DNA of 64,000 nt from Rhizobium sp. EC-SD404 (GTDB taxonomy: Bacteria; Pseudomonadota; Alphaproteobacteria; Rhizobiales; Rhizobiaceae). Position numbers and translations under genes: made by a program. Shown here in pieces: positions 1 through 8,102 of this stretch (the first letter of the stretch is position 1; each line of letters opens with the position of its first letter). The stretch covers positions 1 through 64,000 of the forward strand of contig NZ_LR701458.1 in NCBI RefSeq assembly GCF_902498825.1. Reading direction: 5' to 3'. The notes beneath the pieces are model-generated. The model was not told the origin of the DNA, ran no database searches, and saw only the letters and a list, made by a program, of their open reading frames with translations.

Positions 1-2
1 GG

Positions 3-107
3 TGGGTGGGCCGCCGCACCATGTCTCCGGTCGCATCCGGCATCGGGCTCGGCCTGATATTGGCGTGGTCGCTGGGCGTCAGCTTTCCACTCTTCTCGCC
101 CGGCTGA
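3..107 (+). CDS. C-terminal end of an unidentified membrane protein (partial)
   Basis: An open frame enters from the left edge and stops at TGA 105-107. The last residues form a hydrophobic stretch (GIGLGLILAWSLGVSF) followed by PLFSPG, which looks like a final transmembrane helix with a short tail. It converges on the bciA gene. Only about 34 residues are visible, so the family cannot be assigned. A chance open frame is possible. Confidence 0.35.
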   Translation, partial: WVGRRTMSPVASGIGLGLILAWSLGVSFPLFSPG

Positions 108-119
108 GGTCGATGGCCG

Positions 120-1148
120 TCAGAAAACGGCGTGATCGCCGCGGTCGACCGATACGTCGCCCCGGATGACCCGCGCATAAAAGTCGAACAGAGTTTCAGA
201 CCCAGTCGAGGGCGTCATCGCGGCATCGTAGCGCCCGCTTTCGGGATCGAGCACGAGCATCGATTCCGTCGCGTAATAGCGCCCGATGCGGGCCAACTCG
301 GCTTTGTCTGCAAGTGAGGGGAGGACGCGCCCGGATACGCTCAGTGTCTTGATGATCGCATCGAGCAGCGCCACCGGCACGTGGCTGAACTTCGGTTCCT
401 TGCCGAGCAGCCTGAAGAGATGCTCGCCCTGCTGCTTCGGCGTTACGGCGTCGCCCGGCCCGCCGATCGGCAGCATACGGTTATGGAGGCTTTCGTCGTC
501 GAGGCACTGCGCAAGGTAGGCCCCGAGATCGCCATCGCTGATCGGCTTGCAGGCGGTCAGCGTGCCATCGCCGAAGACGAGGAAGGGCTTGCCCTTTCTC
601 AGCCGATCGATCTGTCCGGACAAGGATTTGAAGAACGCGGTCGGTCGGACGATCGAATAGGTCACATCGGATTGCATGAGCTGCGTTTCGAAGGCGAGTT
701 TCGCCTGCTGGAACGCGAGCAGCGGCTTCTGCACGCAGATCGCCGACAGAAGCACGAAATGCGAGATGCCGGATTTCTGTCCGGCGGCCAGGGCATCGGC
801 GTTGGCCTTGTGGTCAATCGCCCACGCGTCTCTCGGAACGCCGGTCCGCGACGCAATGCAGGAGACGACCGCGTCGAACCGCTCCCCGGCAAATCCAACC
901 TGCTCGATGGACCGGGCATCGGTCACGTCGCCGAAGCGCAGGCTTGCCCCACGCAGTGCTGCCGACGCCTTTGTCGGTGTCGGCAGGTCGCGGGTTTGGG
1001 CAGGGCGGCGAAGGAAGCAGACGACGTCGTGACCGGAAGCGACCAGTGCCGGCACGGTAGCCTGGCCGATCGTGCCGGTGGCGCCAAGAACCATGACGCG
1101 CTTTGGTCTGGAGGAAAACGAGAGCGTGGGCGAAATTGCGTTGGTCAT
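120..1148 (-). CDS. bciA: Divinyl (bacterio)chlorophyllide a 8-vinyl reductase, BciA type
   Basis: Predicted NADPH-dependent reductase that converts the C8 vinyl group of divinyl chlorophyllide to ethyl in (bacterio)chlorophyll synthesis. The protein is about 342 aa. A Rossmann dinucleotide motif GATGTIGQ lies at residues 22-28 in an NmrA/atypical-SDR fold. Characteristic BciA/DVR stretches follow: a Ser-Ile-Val-Arg-Pro-Thr-Ala-Phe-Phe-Lys-Ser segment, a phenylalanine-rich FGDGTLTACKPI segment and an IGGPG motif before the C-terminal half. The ATG at 1148 is preferred over an in-frame TTG 57 bases upstream because the extra residues look non-coding. No other pigment gene is visible, so the link to phototrophy rests on this protein family. 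A generic NmrA-family oxidoreductase is the alternative. Confidence 0.85.
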   Translation of the reverse strand: MTNAISPTLSFSSRPKRVMVLGATGTIGQATVPALVASGHDVVCFLRRPAQTRDLPTPTKASAALRGASLRFGDVTDARSIEQVGFAGERFDAVVSCIASRTGVPRDAWAIDHKANADALAAGQKSGISHFVLLSAICVQKPLLAFQQAKLAFETQLMQSDVTYSIVRPTAFFKSLSGQIDRLRKGKPFLVFGDGTLTACKPISDGDLGAYLAQCLDDESLHNRMLPIGGPGDAVTPKQQGEHLFRLLGKEPKFSHVPVALLDAIIKTLSVSGRVLPSLADKAELARIGRYYATESMLVLDPESGRYDAAMTPSTGSETLFDFYARVIRGDVSVDRGDHAVF

Positions 1149-1261
1149 CGTCACCCGAGCGCCAAGAACGAAATCGATCCTAGCTGCTGCCGGTGCTGAG
1201 CTCAATTCCGCTCAGCGTTGGAAAGGCCGGCACCAGACAGGCCCCTCCAACGCGTTGACGA

Positions 1262-1708
1262 TCAGCGTTCGCCGTCCATTTCGGCAAGCTTGCGCACCCG
1301 GCGGCGAAAGTCTTCATCCGTCGAGAACTCGGCTTCGAGGTAAGAGGTCACGAGATCCTTGGCGAGCCAGGCGCCAACGATCTGGGCGCCGATGCACATG
1401 ACGTTGACGTCGTCGTGCTCGACCGACTGATGCGCCGAATGGATGTCGTGGCAGACGGCTGCCCGAATGCCCTTCACCTTGTTCGCCGCGATCGACGCGC
1501 CAACGCCGGTGCCGCACACCATCAGGCCGCGCTCGGCCTTGCCCTCGATGATGGAGGAGGTGACGGTTTTGGCGATATCGGGGAAATCGACCGGTTCTGG
1601 ATCGTAGGAGCCGGCGTCGTGGACGTCATGTCCAAGCGACTTGATGTGTTCGATGATGGTTGCCTTGAGCGGGAAGCCGGCGTGGTCGGAACCGATGACG
1701 ATGCGCAT
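1262..1708 (-). CDS. rpiB: RpiB/LacAB-family sugar-phosphate isomerase
   Basis: Cytoplasmic aldose-ketose phosphate isomerase of 148 aa. It starts MRIVIGSDHAG, the typical RpiB N terminus. The family's catalytic cysteine is Cys65 in VCGTGVG, followed by IAANK and a HDIHSAHQSVEHDD segment that carries the phosphate- and ring-opening histidines. The start at 1708 matches the family; a further in-frame start upstream only adds non-conserved residues. It is the last gene of the leftward GntR-dctPQM unit. A paralogue specialised for tetrose or pentose phosphates (as EryI or DerI in erythritol/threitol pathways) is more likely than housekeeping ribose-5-phosphate isomerase. That is inferred from context only. 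Confidence 0.88.
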   Translation of the reverse strand: MRIVIGSDHAGFPLKATIIEHIKSLGHDVHDAGSYDPEPVDFPDIAKTVTSSIIEGKAERGLMVCGTGVGASIAANKVKGIRAAVCHDIHSAHQSVEHDDVNVMCIGAQIVGAWLAKDLVTSYLEAEFSTDEDFRRRVRKLAEMDGER

Positions 1709-1728
1709 TGTTGGGAAGATCTCCGGAG

Positions 1729-3006
1729 TTACTGAGCGATCATGCGGGGCAGCCACAGCGTGAAATCCTTGGCGAAGGTTAGGATCGCAAGCGTGGTCAG
1801 CAGTGGAATGTAGAAGGGCAGCAGGGCTTTGAGCAGCTGTCGGATCGACACCTTGGCGATGTCGGCGACGAGGAAAAGCGACAGGCCCATCGGTGGTGTC
1901 AAAAGCCCGAGCATCAGGTTGAAGATGGTCACGATGCCGAGCTGGACGGGATCCACGCCTGCCATGACGAGCGGCGGCGCAATGATGGGAACGAGAAGCA
2001 GCGTCGCCGTCGTGGAATCGAGGAACATCCCCGCGACGAAGAAGATCAAATTGGCGATGATGAGCAGCATCAGGGGATCGCTCGACAGCGTCAAAAGTGC
2101 CGCCGCAAAGGTCTGCGGAATCTGCTCGACGGCGAGGATCCAGCCAAAGAGTGCCGCAGCCGCCACGATGATGAGAATGGCGGAGGAACTACGCGCCGTC
2201 AGAATGGCCGAGTCCCACAAATGCTGGAGCGTCAGTTCGCGATAGACGAAGGTGCTGATGAGAATGACGTAGACCGCTGTCATCGCGGCAGCTTCCGTCG
2301 GTGTGAAGGCACCGTAGGTCATACCGGCGATCATCAGAGCGGGTGCGATGATGGCAGGCAGGGCGGGCAGCAGGCTCTTGATGATTTCGACAAAGGTCGG
2401 CCAGCGTTCGGCCCTCGGGTGCTTGTGCCGAATTGCGACGATGAGCACCGTCAGCATGAGCAAGAATGTGCAGGCGATTGCAGGCATGATCCCCGCAACG
2501 AGCAATTGCACGATCGAAACGCTCGTTACCGAGCCGTAGACGATAAGCGGGATCGAGGGCGGAAATATCGGCCCGAGCGTCGCAGACGCTGCTGTGACGG
2601 CACCCGCGAAAGCCGGATTGAAGCCGCGCTTCTTCATGGCATCGATCTCGATGCGTCCGAGGCCACCGATATCGGCGAGCGCTGCGCCTGACATGCCCGA
2701 AAAGATGAGGCTGCCGAAGACATTGACCTGGGCCAGTCCTCCAGGGATGCGTCCAACGACGGTGTAGGCGAAACGGAAGATGCGGTCCGTGATCCCCGAA
2801 AGGTTCATCAGATTGCCGACAAAGATGAAGAGCGGCACGGCGACCAGCGGAAAGGAGTCGAGCGCATAGGTGACGCGCTGCGCCAAGAGCCCGAGCGGCA
2901 GTCCTTCGATCAACACATAGGCGATCGAAGGGAGCAGCACGGCGTAGACCACCGGGAAGCCCATCATGAAAAGCGCCAGGAAGGCGACGACGACGACAAA
3001 ACCCAT
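1729..3006 (-). CDS. dctM: TRAP transporter large permease (DctM)
   Basis: Large membrane subunit of a tripartite ATP-independent periplasmic transporter, which drives solute uptake with the sodium or proton gradient. It is 425 aa with about a dozen hydrophobic segments, the usual size and N terminus of DctM. A conserved IFPPSIPLIVYG loop lies near the middle and TPPMGLSLF near the C terminus. The gene begins 5 bases after the dctQ stop and ends 20 bases before rpiB, so co-transcription is likely. The substrate is not determined by this subunit. Confidence 0.93.
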   Translation of the reverse strand: MGFVVVVAFLALFMMGFPVVYAVLLPSIAYVLIEGLPLGLLAQRVTYALDSFPLVAVPLFIFVGNLMNLSGITDRIFRFAYTVVGRIPGGLAQVNVFGSLIFSGMSGAALADIGGLGRIEIDAMKKRGFNPAFAGAVTAASATLGPIFPPSIPLIVYGSVTSVSIVQLLVAGIMPAIACTFLLMLTVLIVAIRHKHPRAERWPTFVEIIKSLLPALPAIIAPALMIAGMTYGAFTPTEAAAMTAVYVILISTFVYRELTLQHLWDSAILTARSSSAILIIVAAAALFGWILAVEQIPQTFAAALLTLSSDPLMLLIIANLIFFVAGMFLDSTTATLLLVPIIAPPLVMAGVDPVQLGIVTIFNLMLGLLTPPMGLSLFLVADIAKVSIRQLLKALLPFYIPLLTTLAILTFAKDFTLWLPRMIAQ

Positions 3007-3011
3007 GATGA

Positions 3012-3479
3012 TCAGACCGCGATGTTGGTGTCAGCCTGCGGCGGTTTGCGCAGGTGCAAAAGGTGAACGATGGCGGCTCCGGCGAAACCGAAGAACGCTG
3101 CGCCAAGGAAAATCCAGAACGGAATGCCGAGCGTCGGCGTCGCATTCGCAAGGTTGCGCGATATGTTGGTCGCCGTGACGTAACCCATGAAGCCTGTCGC
3201 CGCTAAGGCGCTGAGGGAGATCAGCAAGTTCAGCATGCGCTTCGGCCGATCCGGAAGTGCTGCCTTGAACTCGCCCATGACAATGTTCTCGCCGTGCTCC
3301 ACGACGAGCGGGTAGGCGCAGAAGATCAGGCAGATCAGCAGGAAGCGGGTGAACTCTTCAGCACCGATGAACGGCAGGACGAAGACGCCGCGCATGATCA
3401 CCTGTGCCGTCGGAACAAGCACGAGGCCGGCCATGATGATGACCACGAAGACGGTCAGGATACGTTCGGGAAGACGCAT
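3012..3479 (-). CDS. dctQ: TRAP transporter small permease (DctQ)
   Basis: Small integral-membrane subunit that pairs with DctM. It is 155 aa with four predicted helices: residues about 8-30, 42-60 (including AEEFTRFLLICLIF, the usual DctQ signature region), 85-105 and 120-142. The C-terminal tail is cytoplasmic and basic. It lies between dctP and dctM in the same orientation. The 72-base gap to dctP contains a strong stem-loop. Confidence 0.92.
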   Translation of the reverse strand: MRLPERILTVFVVIIMAGLVLVPTAQVIMRGVFVLPFIGAEEFTRFLLICLIFCAYPLVVEHGENIVMGEFKAALPDRPKRMLNLLISLSALAATGFMGYVTATNISRNLANATPTLGIPFWIFLGAAFFGFAGAAIVHLLHLRKPPQADTNIAV

Positions 3480-3496
3480 GGGTCGTGCTCCATCAT

Positions 3497-3525
3497 GTGC
3501 CCGGCGGCAGGTCGCCGCCAGGCAC
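3497..3525 (-). promoter_or_regulatory. Stem-loop between dctP and dctQ
   Basis: GTGCCCGGCGGC at 3497-3508 faces GCCGCCAGGCAC at 3514-3525 around a five-base loop. The one mismatch on the plus strand becomes a G-U pair in leftward RNA, so the helix is continuous only in the transcript of this operon. No U-run follows. It probably limits 3' decay or read-through and so raises the binding-protein mRNA relative to the permeases. That role is inferred. Confidence 0.6.
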
Positions 3526-3551
3526 GTTTGGAATGGATGAAGATCAGGCGG

Positions 3552-4541
3552 TTATTCGACAGCCTGAATCTGCTCGATGAGCGGTGTGAAGGTCGGGAAG
3601 TCCTGAGCGATCTGAGCACTCACGCCTTCTTCGAAGGCGGCGAGATCCAGACCTTCAGCTTCCGTGATGACGGTCATGCCGCGGCCCTTGAGCTCCTCGA
3701 CGAGTTCAGCTTCGCCTTCCGTCGCCATCTGCAGAGACTTTTCCGCTTCCTCGTCGAGCACCGTGGTGATGGCAGTGCGCTGCTCTTCGGTCAGTCCCTG
3801 CCAGACTTCCTCGTTGACGAAGACGGCGAGCACGGCCCGCATGTGTCCGGTCATCGAAACGTGTGACTGAACCTCGTTGAGGTTGTTGGAAGTGATCATC
3901 GTCAGCGGGTTTTCCTGGCCGACGACGACGCCCGTCATCAGCGCGGTCGGCAGCTCGGCCACTTCAACCGGCGTCGGAATGGCGCCGAACCCTTTGACCA
4001 TCGAGACCCAAAGCTCGAGCGGCACGGCGCGGAACGGCTTGCCTGCCAGATCTTCCGGGGACTTGACCTCGAAATTGGACGAGATGTGGCGATCGCCGCG
4101 ATAGATGCGGCCGATGATGCGTACACCCTGCGCAATGAGCTGCTCGTTGATGGCCTGCAGCGCCGGTGACGTGTCAGGGTCGGTTGCAGCGAGCGCATGG
4201 GCGCCGTCGCGGTAGATGAAAGGCGCGTTGAACACGGCGACTTCGGGAACGAGGCGTGCGAGCGACGCGAAGTCGTGGTGACCCATGGAGATCGACCCCA
4301 TCCGGACGCCGTCGACCATCTCGGCGACGCCGCCCAACTGGCTGGCCGGGTAGACCGTCAGGGTGACTTCGTCGTTGGTGGCGGCGGCAATGCCTTCGGC
4401 TGCCTGCGTCGCGAAGATCGTCTGGATGTCACCCTCGGCGCCCACATGCGCATAGCGCAGTTCGGCGGCCGATGCCGCACCGGTTAAGGTCAGCGCGATG
4501 GCCGCGCCGGTCAAAAGGTTGATGATGGACTTGTGTAGCAT
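3552..4541 (-). CDS. dctP: TRAP transporter substrate-binding protein (DctP family)
   Basis: Periplasmic solute receptor of 329 aa. A Sec signal peptide covers about residues 1-25 (hydrophobic core ending ASA before AELRYAHVG). The mature part shows DctP hallmarks: a VTLTVYPASQLGG strand, a GFGAIPTPVEVAELPTAL region that usually contains the carboxylate-binding arginine environment, and GQENPLTMI. Members bind sugar acids, dicarboxylates or related anions. The linked RpiB-type isomerase and GntR regulator suggest a sugar acid or polyol-derived ligand, but the sequence does not settle this. Confidence 0.92.
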   Translation of the reverse strand: MLHKSIINLLTGAAIALTLTGAASAAELRYAHVGAEGDIQTIFATQAAEGIAAATNDEVTLTVYPASQLGGVAEMVDGVRMGSISMGHHDFASLARLVPEVAVFNAPFIYRDGAHALAATDPDTSPALQAINEQLIAQGVRIIGRIYRGDRHISSNFEVKSPEDLAGKPFRAVPLELWVSMVKGFGAIPTPVEVAELPTALMTGVVVGQENPLTMITSNNLNEVQSHVSMTGHMRAVLAVFVNEEVWQGLTEEQRTAITTVLDEEAEKSLQMATEGEAELVEELKGRGMTVITEAEGLDLAAFEEGVSAQIAQDFPTFTPLIEQIQAVE

Positions 4542-4588
4542 GTTGAAAATCCTCCCATTCGTTCATGCTGGTTGAGTAGGCCAGTTAC

Positions 4589-5329
4589 TTAGATCTGCGG
4601 CCTCCTGGTGAAGGCCGAGATGAGGCTCCGGCGACGGAATTCGTCGCCGATCGAGAAATGGTCCCTGAGCTTGCGGTCGGCCGCATCCGCGTTCCTGTCG
4701 ACGATCGAAAGGAACACCTCCCGATGTGCCTCGACCAGGTAATCGACGATGCCCGGCTCCGAGATCGTCACTTCACGTCGCTGCACGTGGCTTCGACGCA
4801 GCAATTCGCCGATCGCGCCGTAGAGCGTGGTCAACGCCTCGCTATGGCCCGCCTCGACGATCGCTTGGTGGAACGCGAAATCGGCGGCGGCGCCTTCAAC
4901 GGGGTCGTGCAGCGTGTCCATCAGCCGGGTGAGTTTAGAGCCGATACCCTTGAGATCGCTTTCCGTCGCGCGGGCACAGGCAAGCCGGATGGCCTGGCAC
5001 TCGATCGCGACACGCGCCTGCATGACGTCGTCGAGAATGTCGGGCTGCTGGGCGAGGCTGAAGGTGAAGAAATCCGAGAGCACGGTGATATCTGCCTGGC
5101 GCACATAGGCGCCCTTGCCGTGGCGGATATCGAGAAAGCCGAGCATCGCGAGCGAACGCAGCGCTTCGCGCAGGAGTGGACGGGAGATGCCAAGCGACAG
5201 CGAGAGTTCACGCTCGCCGAGCAGCCGCTCGCCGGGCTTCAGCGAGCCATCGATCAACGCGTCGCGGAAGAAGCCGAACACCTTTTCGGCACCCGAGACG
5301 TCGCTGTTCTCGGCAAGCATCGTGGACAT
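4589..5329 (-). CDS. GntR-family regulator, FadR/FCD subgroup
   Basis: Ligand-controlled DNA-binding protein of 246 aa. A winged helix occupies residues about 15-80, with the family pattern PGERLLGERELSLSLGISRPLLREALRSL. An all-helical FCD effector domain follows, in which the metal/ligand histidine pattern (FHQAIVEAGHSEAL, later HREVF) can be seen. The start at 5329 is chosen because GGGAGGGG-like Shine-Dalgarno bases precede it; an in-frame ATG at 5356 would begin beside the operator. It is the first gene of the unit with dctPQM and rpiB, so it probably controls its own operon through the palindrome at 5360-5372. Confidence 0.92.
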   Translation of the reverse strand: MSTMLAENSDVSGAEKVFGFFRDALIDGSLKPGERLLGERELSLSLGISRPLLREALRSLAMLGFLDIRHGKGAYVRQADITVLSDFFTFSLAQQPDILDDVMQARVAIECQAIRLACARATESDLKGIGSKLTRLMDTLHDPVEGAAADFAFHQAIVEAGHSEALTTLYGAIGELLRRSHVQRREVTISEPGIVDYLVEAHREVFLSIVDRNADAADRKLRDHFSIGDEFRRRSLISAFTRRPQI

Positions 5330-5359
5330 CGCAGATAAGCCCCTCCCAGTGGCCATACT

Positions 5360-5372
5360 GTGGTCTGACCAC
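5360..5372. promoter_or_regulatory. Probable GntR/FadR-type operator
   Basis: GTGGTCTGACCAC is a perfect 13-base inverted repeat around a central T. FadR-subgroup GntR proteins typically bind TGGT-N(2-3)-ACCA, and the core TGGTCTGACCA fits. It lies about 30 bases upstream of the gntR start and inside the divergent region shared with the DeoR gene. Confidence 0.7.
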
Positions 5373-5489
5373 TGATCTCTCAACTTAGACCTCGCTGTCA
5401 AGTCACCGATTGTTTCTCCGAGATCGCGTTTCCATCGTCCACAGGCCGACCGATTGACCGACCCCAAAACAATCACTAATGATCATGCC

Positions 5490-6308
5490 ATGGAGAACGA
5501 GCGCGGACGGGAGATAAGGTTTCCGCAGGAACGTCATCGCAAGATGGCGGATCTCATCGCGCTGCGTGGCCATATTAGCGTCGACGAACTCATCGAGACA
5601 TTCGCGGTATCGGGGCCGACGGTTCGTCGTGACCTGGATTTTCTTGCGCGCGCGGGCATCGCCGTGCGCACTCATGGCGGCGTGACCGCGTCCGACCGGG
5701 CAGCGGGGCAGGAGCCGCTCTTCATGGAGAAGCTTCGCCGGCAGCAATCGGCGAAAAGCACCATTGCCCAGGCTGCCGCGCGCCACGTGGAAAACGGCAT
5801 GCGGGTGACGCTCGATTCCGGTACCACGGCGCTGGCGCTTGCACGGCTACTCGCAGGCAAGTCCATCAGGATGACCGCGACCGACATCAAGGCAGCCGAA
5901 ATCGCCGCCACCGGCGATACCGAGGTTGTCATTGCCGGCGGTACGTTGCGCAACGGCTATTTCAGCATCGTCGGCGATGAGACCGCAGCCGCGATCGCGG
6001 CCCAGCCAACGGCCGACATCTTCTTCCTCTCCGCCGACGCGGTGGACGGCAGCGGCGTGTCGAACGTCACCATCGAAGAGGCGCGCGTGAAGCGTGCGGC
6101 CATCGCAAATGCAAAGCGCACGGTGCTGATCGCCGACCATACCAAACTCGATCGGCGCGAGCCGGCGGAGGTGTGCGCCTGGGGCGCCATCGACCTGTTC
6201 ATCACTGACCGCCACTCAGGCGCCGTCGCCCAGTCTTATGCAGGCGCGGCGACCCGAGTGGAACTATGCGGCCCCGGTCCGGGCAAAGAAGGAAAAACAA
6301 AAACATGA
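5490..6308 (+). CDS. DeoR-family transcriptional regulator
   Basis: Sugar-catabolism regulator of about 272 aa. The N-terminal DeoR helix-turn-helix covers residues about 8-62 (pattern ISVDELIETFAVSGPTVRRDLDFL followed by HGGV). The C-terminal DeoR sensor domain resembles a sugar-phosphate isomerase and contains DSGTTALALARLLAG and a KRAAIANAKRTVLIADHTK segment. ATG 5490 is preferred over TTG 5454. Its stop overlaps the next start by 4 bp (ATGA), so it leads the rightward operon and is the likely repressor. The probable inducer is a phosphorylated sugar made by that operon. Confidence 0.92.
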   Translation: MENERGREIRFPQERHRKMADLIALRGHISVDELIETFAVSGPTVRRDLDFLARAGIAVRTHGGVTASDRAAGQEPLFMEKLRRQQSAKSTIAQAAARHVENGMRVTLDSGTTALALARLLAGKSIRMTATDIKAAEIAATGDTEVVIAGGTLRNGYFSIVGDETAAAIAAQPTADIFFLSADAVDGSGVSNVTIEEARVKRAAIANAKRTVLIADHTKLDRREPAEVCAWGAIDLFITDRHSGAVAQSYAGAATRVELCGPGPGKEGKTKT

Positions 6309-7114
6309 AAAAGTTCAGCGCGCTTTTCGGCGGCACCAAGCCCGTCATCGCCATGGTGCACCTGGCCCCCATGCCGGGGACGCCGCTTTACGACGCCGAA
6401 GGCGGGGTCGAGGCGATTGTCGAGGCCGCACGCCGCGATCTCAAGGCGCTGCAGGATGCCGATGTCGATGCCGTGATGTTCGGCAATGAGAACGACCGGC
6501 CCTACGAACTCGAGGTCGACACCGCCTCGACCGCAACGATGGCCTTCGTGATCGGCCAGTTGCGCAAGGATATCCAGAAGCCGTTCGGCGTGAACGTCCT
6601 ATGGGACCCGATGGCATCCGTCGCGCTCGCGACCGCAACCGGTGCATCCTTCATGCGCGAAATCCTGACGGGCACCTATGCGTCCGACATGGGACCCTGG
6701 ACGCCGAATGCCGGCAAGGCCATGCGCTACCGCGATCGCCTGGACCGGTCGGACTTGGTGATGCTCGCCAATGTCTCGGCCGAATTCGCCTATTCGCTCG
6801 ATCGCCGCGACCTGTCCGACCGTGCACGCTCCGCGGTCTTCTCGTCGATACCCGACGCGATCCTCGTATCGGGAGCCATCACCGGGGAGGCAGCCGAGAT
6901 GGCCGACCTCGTCGCGGTTAAGAAGGTTCTTCCCGATACCCCGGTCCTTGCCAACACCGGGGTCAAGCATTCGACCATCGCCGACGTTTTCAAGGTTGCC
7001 GATGGCTGCATCGTAGGATCATCTCTGAAAGTGGACGGCGATACGTGGAAGGCCGTCGATGCCGCACGGGCCGCCGAGTTCATGCGGCTTGCCAAGGCCG
7101 CTCGAGGAGATTGA
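6305..7114 (+). CDS. BtpA/SgcQ-family TIM-barrel protein
   Basis: 269-aa protein of the BtpA family, named after a cyanobacterial photosystem I biogenesis protein and including E. coli SgcQ. It begins MKKFSALFGG with the family signature KPVIAMVHLAPMPG at residues about 11-24. Later motifs are MFGNENDRPY, GVNVLWDP, FMREILTGTY and the phosphate-binding-like end ANTGVKHSTI ... DGCIVGSSLKVDG. The fold resembles phosphate-binding TIM barrels. No reaction is established for the family. It lies in a sugar-kinase/transporter operon directly after a DeoR gene, with a 4-bp overlap. A catabolic aldolase, isomerase or hydrolase role is inferred, not shown. Confidence 0.88.
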   Translation: MKKFSALFGGTKPVIAMVHLAPMPGTPLYDAEGGVEAIVEAARRDLKALQDADVDAVMFGNENDRPYELEVDTASTATMAFVIGQLRKDIQKPFGVNVLWDPMASVALATATGASFMREILTGTYASDMGPWTPNAGKAMRYRDRLDRSDLVMLANVSAEFAYSLDRRDLSDRARSAVFSSIPDAILVSGAITGEAAEMADLVAVKKVLPDTPVLANTGVKHSTIADVFKVADGCIVGSSLKVDGDTWKAVDAARAAEFMRLAKAARGD

Positions 7115-7118
7115 TGGC

Positions 7119-8102
7119 ATGAATGCCAGGCGCGACACGACGACCCAATACACGATCGGCCTGGGCGTGCTCGCGCTGGCGATCTTCGTGACGCTGACCT
7201 TTTACGCACCGAACTTCCTGTCGCGCGCCAACATCAATTCGATGGGGTCGCAGTTTCCGGAATTCGGTCTTCTGGCGCTCGGACTGCTCCCGGCGATGAT
7301 CACCGGCGGCATCGATCTTTCGGTGGTCGCCATTGCCAATCTGGCATCGATCGTCGCTGCTCTGCTCCTCGGCGCCGGGCCTGGATACGCCTTGCTGGCT
7401 ATCCCGGCCGCGCTTCTCACCGGTCTCGCTTGCGGGGTATTAAACGGCTGCCTCATCGCCTATCTGCGGCTACCGCCGATCCTGGCGACGCTCGGGACGC
7501 TGCAACTCTTCGGCGGCATCGCGATCGTCATCACCGGCGGGCCATCGATCACCGGCCTGCCGGCCTGGTACAGCGCCTGGGGAACCTGGTCGATCGGCGG
7601 GTTCCTTCCGGTGCCGCTGATCGTCTTCACCATCGTCGCGATCTGTATGGGTCTGTTCCTGCGCTTGTCCGCAACCGGCATACGGGCCAGGCTCTATGGC
7701 GCAAATCCGCTCGCGGCGCGCTTCGTCGGCATCCAGGAGCGCAAGCTCGTCATCAAGATCTACGCGACCGCCGGCGTCATCGCCTCCATCGCCGGTCTGG
7801 TGATCCTGGCGCGCGCCAATTCAGCGACCGCGGACTACGGTGCGTCCTACCTGCTGCTGGTCATCCTCATCAACATCCTCGCCGGTGTCAGCCCGTTCGG
7901 CGGCGTCGGGTCGACCATGGGTGTCGTGCTTGCGGTAATCACCCTGCAGCTCATTTCGTCCGGCCTCAACTTCCTCGCCTTCACGGCCTTCACCCGCGAC
8001 CTTTTCTTCGGCGGCCTGCTCATTGCCATCATGTCGATCCGCGTCATCGCGGAAGGCCGGTTGGGCGATTTCAGGGCGCTCATCTCAAGACGGCAGACAT
8101 GA
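7119..8102 (+). CDS. Sugar ABC transporter permease 1 (RbsC/LsrC-like)
   Basis: Membrane subunit of 327 aa with 8-10 predicted helices, in the branched-chain/ribose permease family. The conserved region MITGGIDLSVVAIANLASIV lies at residues about 50-70, and a NPLAARFVGI loop followed by LILARANSATADYG lies further on. GAGGAGA precedes the ATG at 7119. The start is 4 bases after the btpA stop, and the stop overlaps the M42 gene by 4 bp. It probably forms a heterodimer with the second permease at 13290-14303, as LsrC does with LsrD. Confidence 0.9.
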   Translation: MNARRDTTTQYTIGLGVLALAIFVTLTFYAPNFLSRANINSMGSQFPEFGLLALGLLPAMITGGIDLSVVAIANLASIVAALLLGAGPGYALLAIPAALLTGLACGVLNGCLIAYLRLPPILATLGTLQLFGGIAIVITGGPSITGLPAWYSAWGTWSIGGFLPVPLIVFTIVAICMGLFLRLSATGIRARLYGANPLAARFVGIQERKLVIKIYATAGVIASIAGLVILARANSATADYGASYLLLVILINILAGVSPFGGVGSTMGVVLAVITLQLISSGLNFLAFTAFTRDLFFGGLLIAIMSIRVIAEGRLGDFRALISRRQT

